Positions 9,043-17,135 of a stretch of DNA of 64,000 nucleotides are shown in pieces. How positions within the stretch are numbered: the first letter of the stretch is position 1; the number at the start of each line of letters is the position of its first letter. A model generated the notes under the pieces. It was not told where the DNA came from and did no database searches. It saw only the letters and a list, made by a program, of their open reading frames with translations. The position numbers were made by a program, and so were the translations under genes. The stretch lies in contig CAJXPQ010000005.1 of NCBI GenBank assembly GCA_913058265.1, positions 62,001 to 126,000 on the forward strand, read 5' to 3'. This stretch comes from an uncultured Oligoflexia bacterium (GTDB lineage: Bacteria; Bdellovibrionota; Bacteriovoracia; Bacteriovoracales; Bacteriovoracaceae).

Positions 9043-10403
9043 TTTTTCTTCAGCAGGTATAGAGTTCTCTTAGAACCCTGTACATTCTCTTTCTTTTCAA
9101 CTGTGTAATATTCAGAAAAGGCTTTTTCAAATCCACTTTCATTATAATCAGAAAAAATATCTTCTCGAGAAGACAATAAGATATCAACCTGAGAGTCACC
9201 CTTTGGAACAAACTCAATAATTAAGTTCTCGGATAACTTAGAAAAGAACATTGCAATTTGTTCAAGAGGAACATTGTTACCAATGGCCAAATGGTGGATA
9301 AGTGCAAGTGCCATTACAAGATCTACATCCTTAGCTCTTTCGACAAAGCTATCCCTCTCAACAAGTGACCACCCTATTGATGGCGTGGGATTTGTTAAGT
9401 CCACCAAAAGAGGTGATATAGAAGTTTCACTTGATTTTTTTATTTGATTATAATTTTTCTCAACAGCTATGGGGTCAATATCCCACGCGATAGTATTTAT
9501 GCCCTGATCTGCAAAAATTCGGCTAAAAACACCTCGATTTGCACCTAAATCCCATACTTTTTTTAATTTCAGTTCTTTAGAAAAACTCTTAATCAGCTCT
9601 TTTTTCTCATTAAAAGACTCATCTGAGTAATTAGTATTATTATAATAATCTCCCCACTCAGTATCCACAGTAGAAAGCTTAAGCTTAGAAATGGTTGTTT
9701 TTAAACTATCTAATATTCCTAGTGTTTGCATCTTAGGTATTTTCTTTACCTCTTGCTTGGATATTCCAGAATCAGAGTATTTACCTTGCATCTTAGCATG
9801 AAAAAATAAATGCATACTTAATCCCAAGCTCAACTTAGATTTTAAAGGCATCAAACTGGCGGCCAAATCTAGAGGGATTCCATCTATATAATTTTTTAAT
9901 AGTGAGCCAAGCCTAATATCTGTACATGACATTAAAGCTAGTGGTGCCAAAAAGTGCTGGCAAAATTGTTTATAAGCGACCCAAGCCTGCCCTTCAGAAA
10001 AGTTTTCAAAAGATGTTGTATCAATAAAAATTGGCTTACCGTTTTGAAATTGAATATTATATGCACTCGCATCTTTTAAACTCATTCCATGCTCAATTGC
10101 GACTTCCTGAATTTTCAAAGTTAAAAGCGCGGCATCTTTCAACTGAGAAAAACTCCATTCATACGGATAAGATATATTAGAAATTAACTCGGGCTTAATT
10201 AAAAAGCCACCTTCTCTCTCTCCGTTCTCTTCATGGTCAACTATAAACTGATTTTTAACTAACTCTTTATGTAAACCAGAGTTCATCAATTTATCGTATT
10301 TAGACTTAAAGTTATTTGAGACAAATCGATGTAAAACATTATCTATAAATAATATTGCCCCATCAGGATCTCTGAATGAAGCAGGGTGATTAGTAATATT
10401 CAT
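9039..10403 (-). CDS. SAM-dependent methyltransferase with N-terminal extension
   Basis: A 454-residue protein with a class I methyltransferase fold in its C-terminal half. Motif I 'VWDLGANRGVFSRIFA' sits near residue 288, followed by the acidic 'AWDIDP' that would bind the SAM ribose and by 'VMALALIHHLAI' as the motif IV region. The first half (about 270 residues) contains 'GMSLKDASAYNIQF..GKPIFIDTTSF', a kinase-like D-x4-N then D arrangement. Similar two-part proteins occur in polysaccharide loci. It is expected to methylate a glycan or its precursor in the cytoplasm. It lies between the YLDPGTGS small protein and the sulfatase-fold gene in one operon. Confidence 0.75.
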   Translation of the reverse strand: MNITNHPASFRDPDGAILFIDNVLHRFVSNNFKSKYDKLMNSGLHKELVKNQFIVDHEENGEREGGFLIKPELISNISYPYEWSFSQLKDAALLTLKIQEVAIEHGMSLKDASAYNIQFQNGKPIFIDTTSFENFSEGQAWVAYKQFCQHFLAPLALMSCTDIRLGSLLKNYIDGIPLDLAASLMPLKSKLSLGLSMHLFFHAKMQGKYSDSGISKQEVKKIPKMQTLGILDSLKTTISKLKLSTVDTEWGDYYNNTNYSDESFNEKKELIKSFSKELKLKKVWDLGANRGVFSRIFADQGINTIAWDIDPIAVEKNYNQIKKSSETSISPLLVDLTNPTPSIGWSLVERDSFVERAKDVDLVMALALIHHLAIGNNVPLEQIAMFFSKLSENLIIEFVPKGDSQVDILLSSREDIFSDYNESGFEKAFSEYYTVEKKENVQGSKRTLYLLKKK

Positions 10404-10411
10404 TAATGAAC

Positions 10412-10594
10412 CTATTCTTTCTTATTTTTATTTAAAAATGTTTTGATTTTCTGCCAGTATTGTTTAATAAAAAATAATGAACCTGCAATCGCACCGATTA
10501 CAACTTGAATGATAAAACTTCCAGTTCCCGGGTCTAAATACGCGTATGCGTCATGAGTTATAAAAGTCGATAAGATTAAAATTAGAGGGTACAT
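10412..10594 (-). CDS. Small YLDPGTGS-motif membrane protein
   Basis: A 60-residue protein with a signal-like N-terminus (residues 1-18), the motif AYLDPGTGSFIIQ directly after it, a second hydrophobic segment at about 28-44 and a lysine-rich tail. Small proteins with this same YLDPGTGS block are found beside polysaccharide genes in many bacteria, but no function is established that I know of. It begins the operon with the methyltransferase and sulfatase-fold genes, with an 8-base gap, which suggests it helps one of them at the membrane. Confidence 0.7.
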   Translation of the reverse strand: MYPLILILSTFITHDAYAYLDPGTGSFIIQVVIGAIAGSLFFIKQYWQKIKTFLNKNKKE

Positions 10595-11037
10595 ATATTC
10601 ACCTTGATTGCTTTTTGGATGAATTTATTAAATGATAATATGGGTATAATGTAAAGATTTTCTAGAAAGGGCTCTACAGCAAACCCTTACAAAATAGAAT
10701 TACGAACAATTAGTTCCGATACAATTCCAATTGAAATTAGCTGTATCGAAAAAATCACCAAGAGCACACCTAGCATTAGAAATTGAAGAGAATATTTAAA
10801 TAATTTTGTTATAACCTCAGAGCTTTGAGACTTTAAATCAAATGTGGAATTTCCTCTAAAAAATTATGTCATGCTTGGAATTGATATGATGGATTTGCTG
10901 GAAGTGCAGATTTTTCAAATATAATAGACAAAATATCTAATACCTCAACGTACATCATAATAAAATCGGGTACTTAGTTATGTCCAATAGCTGAGGATTA
11001 TTGCAATCTAAAACTCGTAACTAAAAAAGGAGTTTAA
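10595..11037. other. 443-base non-coding stretch with gene debris
   Basis: This gap holds the remnant of a family 2 glycosyltransferase at 10687-10863 on the minus strand. From about 10880 to 10976 the plus strand stays open and could encode 'SADFSNIIDKISNTSTYIII' and a few more residues before a stop, but it has no start and no family I recognise, so it may also be debris. The last 20 bases before 11038 carry AAAAGGAG, the ribosome binding site of the coiled-coil gene. Confidence 0.6.
10687..10863 (-). pseudogene. 3' remnant of a membrane-anchored family 2 glycosyltransferase
   Basis: An open stretch of 58 codons ends in TAA, lacks a start and is preceded by an in-frame stop. It encodes 'LFKYSLQFLMLGVLLVIFS' followed by 'IQLISIGIVSELIVRN'. 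The pattern of a hydrophobic helix ending in Q-L-x-S-I-G-x-x-x-E-x-I-V-R is typical of the extreme C-terminus of GtrB/DPM1-like GT2 enzymes, which attach sugars to polyprenyl phosphate. The catalytic domain is gone, so this is a dead gene left inside the polysaccharide locus. Recognition rests on pattern only. Confidence 0.6.
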
Positions 11038-11448
11038 ATGATTAACGCTATGAGGTATACTAGAGATCTAGAGGAAAGCGGCTTTACTAAAGAGCAAGCA
11101 AACACAGCGCTCAACGTCGTATTGGAAATTATGAACGATAATTTTGCAACATCGAAAGACATTCAATTATCTGAGCTAGCACTTAGGTCTGACATGGAAA
11201 GAATGGAAACTTCTATTCTTAGTGATATGAAAGAGATGGGTGCTGCAATTCGTAGTGAAATGAAAGAGATGGAAACCTCTATTCGTAGTGAAATGAAAGA
11301 GATGGAAACTTCGCTTCGAGGTGATATAAAAAATATTCAGTCAGACCTTGAGTCTCTGCCGGACAAGCTCACGATTAGGTTAACTAGAAATGTCGTAGTT
11401 ATTGTTGGAGTAATCGTGGCCGCTCAAACAGTTATACTTCGCTTATAA
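11038..11448 (+). CDS. DUF1640/CCDC90-like coiled-coil membrane protein
   Basis: A 136-residue protein with the layout of the DUF1640 (CCDC90/MCUR1-like) family: an N-terminal 'LEESGFTKEQANTALNVV' helix pair, a long coiled coil and one C-terminal membrane helix (about residues 115-133). The coiled coil is built from four 11-residue units of the form D/E-M-x-x-M-E-T-S-I-x-S, encoded by 33-base DNA repeats at 11191-11322. Its function in bacteria is not established. The start has a strong AAAAGGAG site. It converges on the epimerase gene and overlaps it by 6 bases. Confidence 0.75.
   Translation: MINAMRYTRDLEESGFTKEQANTALNVVLEIMNDNFATSKDIQLSELALRSDMERMETSILSDMKEMGAAIRSEMKEMETSIRSEMKEMETSLRGDIKNIQSDLESLPDKLTIRLTRNVVVIVGVIVAAQTVILRL
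11191..11322 (+). repeat. Four tandem 33-base units in the coiled-coil gene
   Basis: Units begin at 11191, 11224, 11257 and 11290. The second to fourth share ATGAAAGAGATGG, and the first, third and fourth share ATGGAAAC. Each encodes an 11-residue (hendecad) period, so the array would lengthen the coiled coil without breaking register. The unit after 11322 is degenerate. Confidence 0.85.
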
Positions 11449-12420
11449 TTCTATCCCCTGATAAAAAGCATAATTATCTTTATAGTGAGCAACACACCTA
11501 TCAATTCCCTCAGTAAAAGAAATTTCTGGTTTCCAGCCTAAAAGCTTATTCGCCTTATCAATATTGGCCCAAGTCTTATGCATATCAGACTTATTAAATT
11601 CAAGGTTATTAACTATGGCTTCTTTCCCAAGCCTCTGTTCTAACATTTTTATCATTTGATTTATCTCGATGGGATTCTCTCCTCCGCCAAGATTGATGAT
11701 CTCAAAGCCTAAATCTTTCTCAGAGGCAAGGATCGTTCCTCTGGCAATATCATCAACGTGAGTAAAATCTCTTGCCTGAGTGCCATCACCGTAAAGTGTA
11801 ATTTCTTGCTCATTATCAATCCATTTCATAAATCTTAGTTGTGCCATATCAGGTCTGCTTAGCTCTCCATACACTGTAAAATACCTCACAATCGTACAGT
11901 CGATACCATAGAGATGATGATAGCTATAGCACATGGCCTCTGCGCCTTTCTTGGTGGCGGCGTAAGGTGAGATAGGCTCACTTACATCCAGAGTCTCTAA
12001 AAATGGCATCTCTTTTCCAGCATAAAGTGAACTTGTTGAGGCGAGGACAAATTTTTTGATATTATGCTTTTTACACATATTTAAAAGATTCAGATTACCC
12101 TGAATATTTGTTGAGACGTAGATATCAGGGTTCTCCATTGAATAACGAACTCCTGCCCTTGCAGCAAGGTTTAAAACCTTAGAAAATTCATTCTCTGCAA
12201 AGAGTTTTTCTAAATCCACAATATGTTCAATATCAATATTATAAAAACGAAAGTTTTCATTTTTTTTCAATTCATTTAGACGAAATTCTTTTAATTTCAC
12301 ATCATAGTAAGAATTCATATTATCGATACCGATAACTTCGTGTCCTGCATCCAGTAACATTTGAGCTGTTCTACTTGCAATAAAGCCTGCCACCCCTGTA
12401 ACTAAGATTTTCTTACTCAT
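11443..12420 (-). CDS. NAD-dependent nucleotide-sugar epimerase (CapI/UDP-glucuronate 4-epimerase-like)
   Basis: A 325-residue short-chain dehydrogenase/reductase of the extended type. It has 'LVTGVAGFIA' (dinucleotide-binding glycine loop, residues 6-15), 'LAARAGVRYSMENP', a serine-rich 'LASTSSLY' and the catalytic Y-x3-K as 'YAATK'. The 'AGVRYSMENPDIYVSTNIQG' segment is that of CapI-type UDP-glucuronate 4-epimerases. It would interconvert C4 epimers of a UDP-sugar for polysaccharide synthesis. The start overlaps the end of the pyrophosphorylase gene by 8 bases, so the two form an operon that could make and then epimerise a UDP-sugar. GalE activity cannot be excluded. Confidence 0.85.
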   Translation of the reverse strand: MSKKILVTGVAGFIASRTAQMLLDAGHEVIGIDNMNSYYDVKLKEFRLNELKKNENFRFYNIDIEHIVDLEKLFAENEFSKVLNLAARAGVRYSMENPDIYVSTNIQGNLNLLNMCKKHNIKKFVLASTSSLYAGKEMPFLETLDVSEPISPYAATKKGAEAMCYSYHHLYGIDCTIVRYFTVYGELSRPDMAQLRFMKWIDNEQEITLYGDGTQARDFTHVDDIARGTILASEKDLGFEIINLGGGENPIEINQMIKMLEQRLGKEAIVNNLEFNKSDMHKTWANIDKANKLLGWKPEISFTEGIDRCVAHYKDNYAFYQGIEL

Positions 12421-13795
12421 GACTATCCTTTAAATCTAATCGTCCTGTGGTCTCATTAAATATATATTTTTGCTCAGTCTGTATAAAGTCATCCATTTTT
12501 TTAATTGGTATAAAGAAATTCTCTCGGGCAACACTATCTAAGTTTAAGAATTTCACACAAGACTCTCCATCACCACCACTTAGCCGCATATACTTATCCA
12601 GATTTAAAAGCAGCGAGCCTATCGCCCCCTCTAGTTGAGTATACTTTTTACCATCTTGCTCTTTCACATTTTGAATAAGATCTGGTGCTATAACCTCACT
12701 GAAATCTCCAAAGCTCATATCTGAAAGGTACTTTTTAAATAAACTCTTCACTAGAGATCTATTTATCACCACAATATTTGTATTAAACAAACAAAGATTA
12801 TCTGAGTCCCTTAGGCCTAGTTCTTCAAAGTAAGCTAGTTGATCTGCTTTTTCAGCTTGGGCCTTCTCAATTATTGTGATGTATTTCTGATCACCTTCTT
12901 TAACTAAAGAGATCTGACCACCCTTTTTATCTTTTTCAAGTTTAGTGGTTGTGATCATAGCAATAGGAACTTGCTCCTCAACCATCCAAGTTAAGATTTT
13001 TTCATCTGCAACAGAATTTAAGTCTTCGCCGTTTCCAATGGTGATAATCTCATCAGCGGACTCTTTCTCGTTAAAGATTTCTGATAATAAGTAAAAACCT
13101 AAAAATGCATGGCCCCCAGGAGCAACTCTATCCAGTGTTAGCTTCCCACTCTCATGAATTGTTGGCATTTTCAGTTGAAAGATTTGAGAAGCTTCTGTAA
13201 TTGTATCTTTAAATTTTTTTTGATCTATATACGAAGTTTTCTCTGAGCACTCTTTTACAATTTTCCAGGTATCTTCATTTACAAGGCTTTGAATTGAAAT
13301 ATGACTTAGATTCTTTTGTTTTTCCATTAACTGTATTTGAATATATTGAAGTTCGGCCAGAGATCTATGTTCACCTTGAATCTTTAAATACAGATCTGTA
13401 CCTTTTGATCCCAAGGCTGATCTACCAGCAACTTCACCTAAGTGCTCAAGTCTTTTCACACTTGAACCAAGTCCTGCATGCATCTTCATAATCTTAAGGC
13501 TTATATTTTTTATAAGTTCAGGTTTAACCTTAATATCTTTATAATGCCCGATTGAGACATCTAATAAGTCCTCACGGCTTGCAATTGCAAAGGGCACAAC
13601 AGGTGACTCAATTCCCTCTTCAGGACAATGAAGCTTAAGTTCTAAGGAGGAAGAGGAAGCGGAAGCGGAGGAGTTTTCCGTATATTTTTGATAAAGGGCC
13701 GTAAAATATTCTTTGTTTAGTTCCTTAGAGGCAGCGTCACCGCAATCGATTTGCAGGACATACTCTTCTAAAAGCTTGATTTCATTTGCATTCAT
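12413..13795 (-). CDS. UDPGP-family nucleotidyltransferase (predicted UDP-sugar pyrophosphorylase)
   Basis: A 460-residue protein that resembles the eukaryotic-type UTP:sugar-1-phosphate uridylyltransferase family rather than bacterial GalU. The nucleotide loop appears as 'MHAGLGSSVKR' near residue 105 (the family form is usually NGGLGT), followed by a substrate loop 'GTDLYLKIQG' and 'PGGHAFLG' in the place of the family's PPGH-type motif. 'ITIGNGEDLNS' fits the UDP-sugar-binding strand. It precedes and overlaps the epimerase gene, which supports a role in making the UDP-sugar substrate. A serine/alanine run at about residues 42-49 is encoded by a repetitive GGA/AGC-rich stretch. Confidence 0.6.
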   Translation of the reverse strand: MNANEIKLLEEYVLQIDCGDAASKELNKEYFTALYQKYTENSSASASSSSLELKLHCPEEGIESPVVPFAIASREDLLDVSIGHYKDIKVKPELIKNISLKIMKMHAGLGSSVKRLEHLGEVAGRSALGSKGTDLYLKIQGEHRSLAELQYIQIQLMEKQKNLSHISIQSLVNEDTWKIVKECSEKTSYIDQKKFKDTITEASQIFQLKMPTIHESGKLTLDRVAPGGHAFLGFYLLSEIFNEKESADEIITIGNGEDLNSVADEKILTWMVEEQVPIAMITTTKLEKDKKGGQISLVKEGDQKYITIIEKAQAEKADQLAYFEELGLRDSDNLCLFNTNIVVINRSLVKSLFKKYLSDMSFGDFSEVIAPDLIQNVKEQDGKKYTQLEGAIGSLLLNLDKYMRLSGGDGESCVKFLNLDSVARENFFIPIKKMDDFIQTEQKYIFNETTGRLDLKDSHE

Positions 13796-13905
13796 AGATG
13801 CTGACTATACCTTAAACAAAGGATCTTTAGCAAATGGTCCGGCTGCGCGTCAAATCAATTTTTTTTTCATTTTACTTATGTTTTTTAATCAACTATCACT
13901 AGCTC

Positions 13906-14367
13906 ATGAAAAAAATAATCCTACTCGCAACACTTTGTCTTACTCAATTAACTCATGCAGTGATTTTTGAAGTCACAGACATCTGTGAAGATAGACCGAT
14001 GCTCAAAGAAGATATTCAAGTCTTTCAATCAACGACAGTAGGACATCTGACTAAGTACACCTTTGATAGCTACTCTGTTCCTTATATTGGGGATGAGATG
14101 GAAATGCATTCTATCTTGAATACACCATTTGCCCGTGATGCTATTCAATTTTTAGCTCCAAACACTGTTCGCGTTTATGGATGGTGCTTTGAAATAAATG
14201 GAATGGTGTCATCTCTTCCAACCTACCAATCTCTTGTAAGCCCTCACTCTAAATCACATATAAGATGGTTTTTTGGTTATGCTGAAAGACAAGCTGATAG
14301 ATGGGTTGAATATTGTAAGCCCGCTTATGAGATGAAAGATGGCTTTATGTGTTTACAAAAAAAATAA
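13906..14367 (+). CDS. Secreted protein of unknown function
   Basis: The 153 residues begin with a Sec signal peptide (MKKIILLATLCLTQLTHA, cleavage after THA). The mature part is about 15 kDa with four cysteines ('DICEDRP', 'GWCFEING', 'EYCKPAY', 'FMCLQKK') that could form two disulfides in the periplasm. 'GWCFEING' and 'IRWFFGYA' look like conserved blocks, but I do not recognise the family. It is a single gene, divergent from the pyrophosphorylase gene and convergent with kdsD. Confidence 0.6.
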   Translation: MKKIILLATLCLTQLTHAVIFEVTDICEDRPMLKEDIQVFQSTTVGHLTKYTFDSYSVPYIGDEMEMHSILNTPFARDAIQFLAPNTVRVYGWCFEINGMVSSLPTYQSLVSPHSKSHIRWFFGYAERQADRWVEYCKPAYEMKDGFMCLQKK

Positions 14368-14389
14368 ACAGAATTAACAGACACAATTC

Positions 14390-15331
14390 CTAGATATCGT
14401 AACGATGCAAAATACCTTTAAACTTTTTATCATCACATACAATTAGTGCACTAATTTTTTTCTCATGCATGATCTCTTCAGCTTGAGCAATTTTCATACT
14501 TGATTCAACAGTAATGGGATTGGTACTTCCAAAGTCAGAAGTTTTAAACGATAACGCTTTTTCTTTTTCATTACGAAGTAAACGACTAATATCTCCATCA
14601 GTTATAACTCGCTTAATTCTTTCTTCTTGATCAAGCTCAACCGCCATCCCTAGTCTTCCCTCAGAGATTACCGCTATAATTTCATCAAAGGCCATATCTG
14701 ACTTTAAGATAGGCAATTTCTCAACCTTCATAATATCTGCAACTTTAGTTAGAAGCTTACGTCCAAGGCTTCCACCAGGATGAAATTTGGCAAAGTTTTC
14801 AGCTTGAAAGTTTCTCGCTTTCATCAGTGCTACAGCAATAGCATCACCAACTGCCATTGTGACAGTCGTTGATGTAGTTGGAGCCAGCTCTAGAGGACAA
14901 GCCTCTTTACTAATACCAATATCAAGAAAGTAATCACAATGCTTAGCTAGAGTTGAATCTTTCTTTCCTGCCATGGCAATGACAGTATTTTTATTATTCT
15001 TAAAAAAGGGAAGTAGTTTGATGAGCTCATCTGTTTCACCAGAGTAAGAGATAGCAATAATAACATCACCATGGTGAATCATTCCGAGATCGCCGTGATA
15101 AGCCTCACCTGGATGCATAAAAAATGATCGTGTTCCTGTTGAGGCCATAGTCGCTGAGATTTTTTTCCCAACTAGCCCTGACTTCCCCATCCCCGTAATC
15201 ACACATCGGCCACTGGCATTTAAAATCGACTCAATAATTTCATTAAAGTATGTGGGTAGTTTTGCTTGAACTTCTTTTAAGCCTGAGACTTCAATATCAA
15301 AAACATTATTCGCTATTTCTTTATAATCCAT
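14390..15331 (-). CDS. kdsD: Arabinose-5-phosphate isomerase (KdsD/KpsF)
   Basis: It converts ribulose-5-phosphate to arabinose-5-phosphate, the precursor of Kdo in LPS or capsule. The 313 residues have a SIS isomerase domain (about 30-180) with 'GMGKSGLVGKKISATMASTG', 'GDLGMIHHGDVIIAISYSGE' and 'LELAPTTSTTVTMA', then two CBS domains (about 200-313) that start at 'VADIM'. Family members are 310-330 residues, so it is complete. It is a marker of a Gram-negative outer membrane with Kdo. It stands 22 bases after the unknown membrane protein gene and may share its transcript. Confidence 0.95.
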   Translation of the reverse strand: MDYKEIANNVFDIEVSGLKEVQAKLPTYFNEIIESILNASGRCVITGMGKSGLVGKKISATMASTGTRSFFMHPGEAYHGDLGMIHHGDVIIAISYSGETDELIKLLPFFKNNKNTVIAMAGKKDSTLAKHCDYFLDIGISKEACPLELAPTTSTTVTMAVGDAIAVALMKARNFQAENFAKFHPGGSLGRKLLTKVADIMKVEKLPILKSDMAFDEIIAVISEGRLGMAVELDQEERIKRVITDGDISRLLRNEKEKALSFKTSDFGSTNPITVESSMKIAQAEEIMHEKKISALIVCDDKKFKGILHRYDI

Positions 15332-15352
15332 ACACCAAATATAACATAAGAT

Positions 15353-15829
15353 TTAAATAAGTAATAGCGCGATGAATCCTGAAAGAAGTAAATAGGCTAG
15401 AATACCAAAGTTGTTAACTTTTCTCTCTTGGATTCGAATCATTTTACGAGTTATTTGATAAAGAAAATCTCGCTGATCACTTGAGAAATTAGCACTTAGA
15501 AAATGATTATCTTTTCCATTTAAAAAGGTATGAAAGACCTCTCCATCAGCAGCAGTAAACTCAATCTCAACTTGGGGGCCCCCTATTCCAAAAACAGGAC
15601 GAGAATACTTAATAAGTGTCTCTACATCTCGGTAGTCATATTTAAAAAGTTCGCTATTTCTAACAAAAGCTATATATTCTGGATTAAACCTAATTTCATC
15701 CACAAGACGATCACGAATTAAGTCGCTAATAAGGTCTCCAAATAGAACACCATATTCCAAAACGAAAAAAAGTAATTCGGTAGTAGGTTTAGAATCCCGT
15801 TTAAACCGACTTTGATATCTTGCTTTCAT
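15353..15829 (-). CDS. Unknown protein with C-terminal membrane anchor
   Basis: A 158-residue protein with a basic N-terminus, a soluble region and one hydrophobic segment at the very C-terminus (about residues 141-158, 'FGILAYLLLSGFIALLLI'), so it is probably tail-anchored in the inner membrane. The central part contains 'GGPQVEIEFTAADGEVFHTF', which may be a beta-rich small domain. I do not recognise a family. It lies just upstream of kdsD on the same strand. Confidence 0.55.
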   Translation of the reverse strand: MKARYQSRFKRDSKPTTELLFFVLEYGVLFGDLISDLIRDRLVDEIRFNPEYIAFVRNSELFKYDYRDVETLIKYSRPVFGIGGPQVEIEFTAADGEVFHTFLNGKDNHFLSANFSSDQRDFLYQITRKMIRIQERKVNNFGILAYLLLSGFIALLLI

Positions 15830-15950
15830 TTAACTATATTAATAGGGATCTTAAGTTGCATTTAAGGTATCTTCTGATTCCTTGTCTTTTTAGATAGTTA
15901 ACAAGAGTAAAGGAGTGAAAAGAGCTGTGAACTATCAATAATTTTTGGCA

Positions 15951-17030
15951 CTAAAGCTTAATCATCTCCACTAGTTCCTTGGCGACTTTAAAGGCACTTA
16001 GTTTTGACTGCCCTGAAAAACCTCCCAAGTAATAGAGAGAGTTATTTCTTAAACTGCGACCCATAAGAGGAACTCCATCAGTTGAATAGGTAATACTAGC
16101 TTCATTAATTTCTGAAAACTCACCCGTGGGAAAGTTTTTTGCCTTAAACTTTTCAAAATTTAGTATTGTTCTTCTCTCATCAATTTGTGCATCATCTTCA
16201 GCTCTAAAGTCATCATGATGAGCAAAAAAATAACCATCTTTCAATTTTACAAAGTAATCATTATCAGATGCACTAGAATAATTAAATAAATCTAAATGAT
16301 TTTTAGGTGACTCTACCCTCATAACAAAGCTCTTTTTAACTTTTATTTTTTCTTTTACTTCGGGAATAAATTTTCCAAGGGAAGCCCCAGCAGTCAAAAT
16401 GACATTTTTACCAAGGTACTCCGAACCAATGACTGTTTTAACTCTAATATCATCCATAAGCTTACTTAATAGTTTACAACTTTCATTCTCAACAATATCG
16501 ATTTGAGTCGTTAGTTTCTTATATAGAGTCTTCATCATACCATCGCTTTCATAGTTGCCATCATGAGAGAACTTCACTCCTAATTTCAAGTTCTCACTCT
16601 CAACTTTCTCTAGTTTCACATGACTCTTTTTAAGTTGGTGAATAAAGCTTTCAAAAGAACCATTATCTTTAACACTATCTGAATCAAAATGATTTACCGT
16701 GCCGCCAGAGAATACATTTAAATAAGGATTTCTATCAATGACATTTAACTCCTTATTCATAAGGTCTATGTTTTTATCAAACTCTTTAAAGAGATCTACT
16801 ACCATCTCTATTCCATGGGTTTGGTATAGATCATACATATAAGCAAGGGAGCCTACAGTTAAGTCTGGTATTTTTGAGGAGCTTGTACTTTGAATTATTT
16901 TTGAATCATTTAGAATAAGGATAGTGGCCTTTGGGTGATGCTTCTTTAGCCAATAAGCGCAAGAAAGACCAGCAAGTCCCCCGCCTACGACTATAAAATC
17001 ATATGTCCTAGATAAAGCTTTATTTTTCAT
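15951..17030 (-). CDS. FAD-dependent oxidoreductase (DAO/glycine oxidase-like)
   Basis: A 359-residue flavoprotein of the D-amino-acid oxidase fold. It has the N-terminal FAD motif 'VVGGGLAGLSCAYWLKK' (near residue 14) and a C-terminal 'LYYLGGFSGQSKLSAFKVAKELVEM', the second FAD-contacting block of this family. 'GVPLMGR' precedes it, as in DadA/SolA-type enzymes. The substrate is likely an amine or amino acid but cannot be named. It is a single gene with its own upstream region. Confidence 0.8.
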   Translation of the reverse strand: MKNKALSRTYDFIVVGGGLAGLSCAYWLKKHHPKATILILNDSKIIQSTSSSKIPDLTVGSLAYMYDLYQTHGIEMVVDLFKEFDKNIDLMNKELNVIDRNPYLNVFSGGTVNHFDSDSVKDNGSFESFIHQLKKSHVKLEKVESENLKLGVKFSHDGNYESDGMMKTLYKKLTTQIDIVENESCKLLSKLMDDIRVKTVIGSEYLGKNVILTAGASLGKFIPEVKEKIKVKKSFVMRVESPKNHLDLFNYSSASDNDYFVKLKDGYFFAHHDDFRAEDDAQIDERRTILNFEKFKAKNFPTGEFSEINEASITYSTDGVPLMGRSLRNNSLYYLGGFSGQSKLSAFKVAKELVEMIKL

Positions 17031-17135
17031 AGAACTATCTTAAATCTTAAGGTGAACTTAAGCAACATTAAATTTCAATAACTTAAAAATGTGACAATAA
17101 ATAAAATCTATTTAGCAAATCTAATATGACTACCT

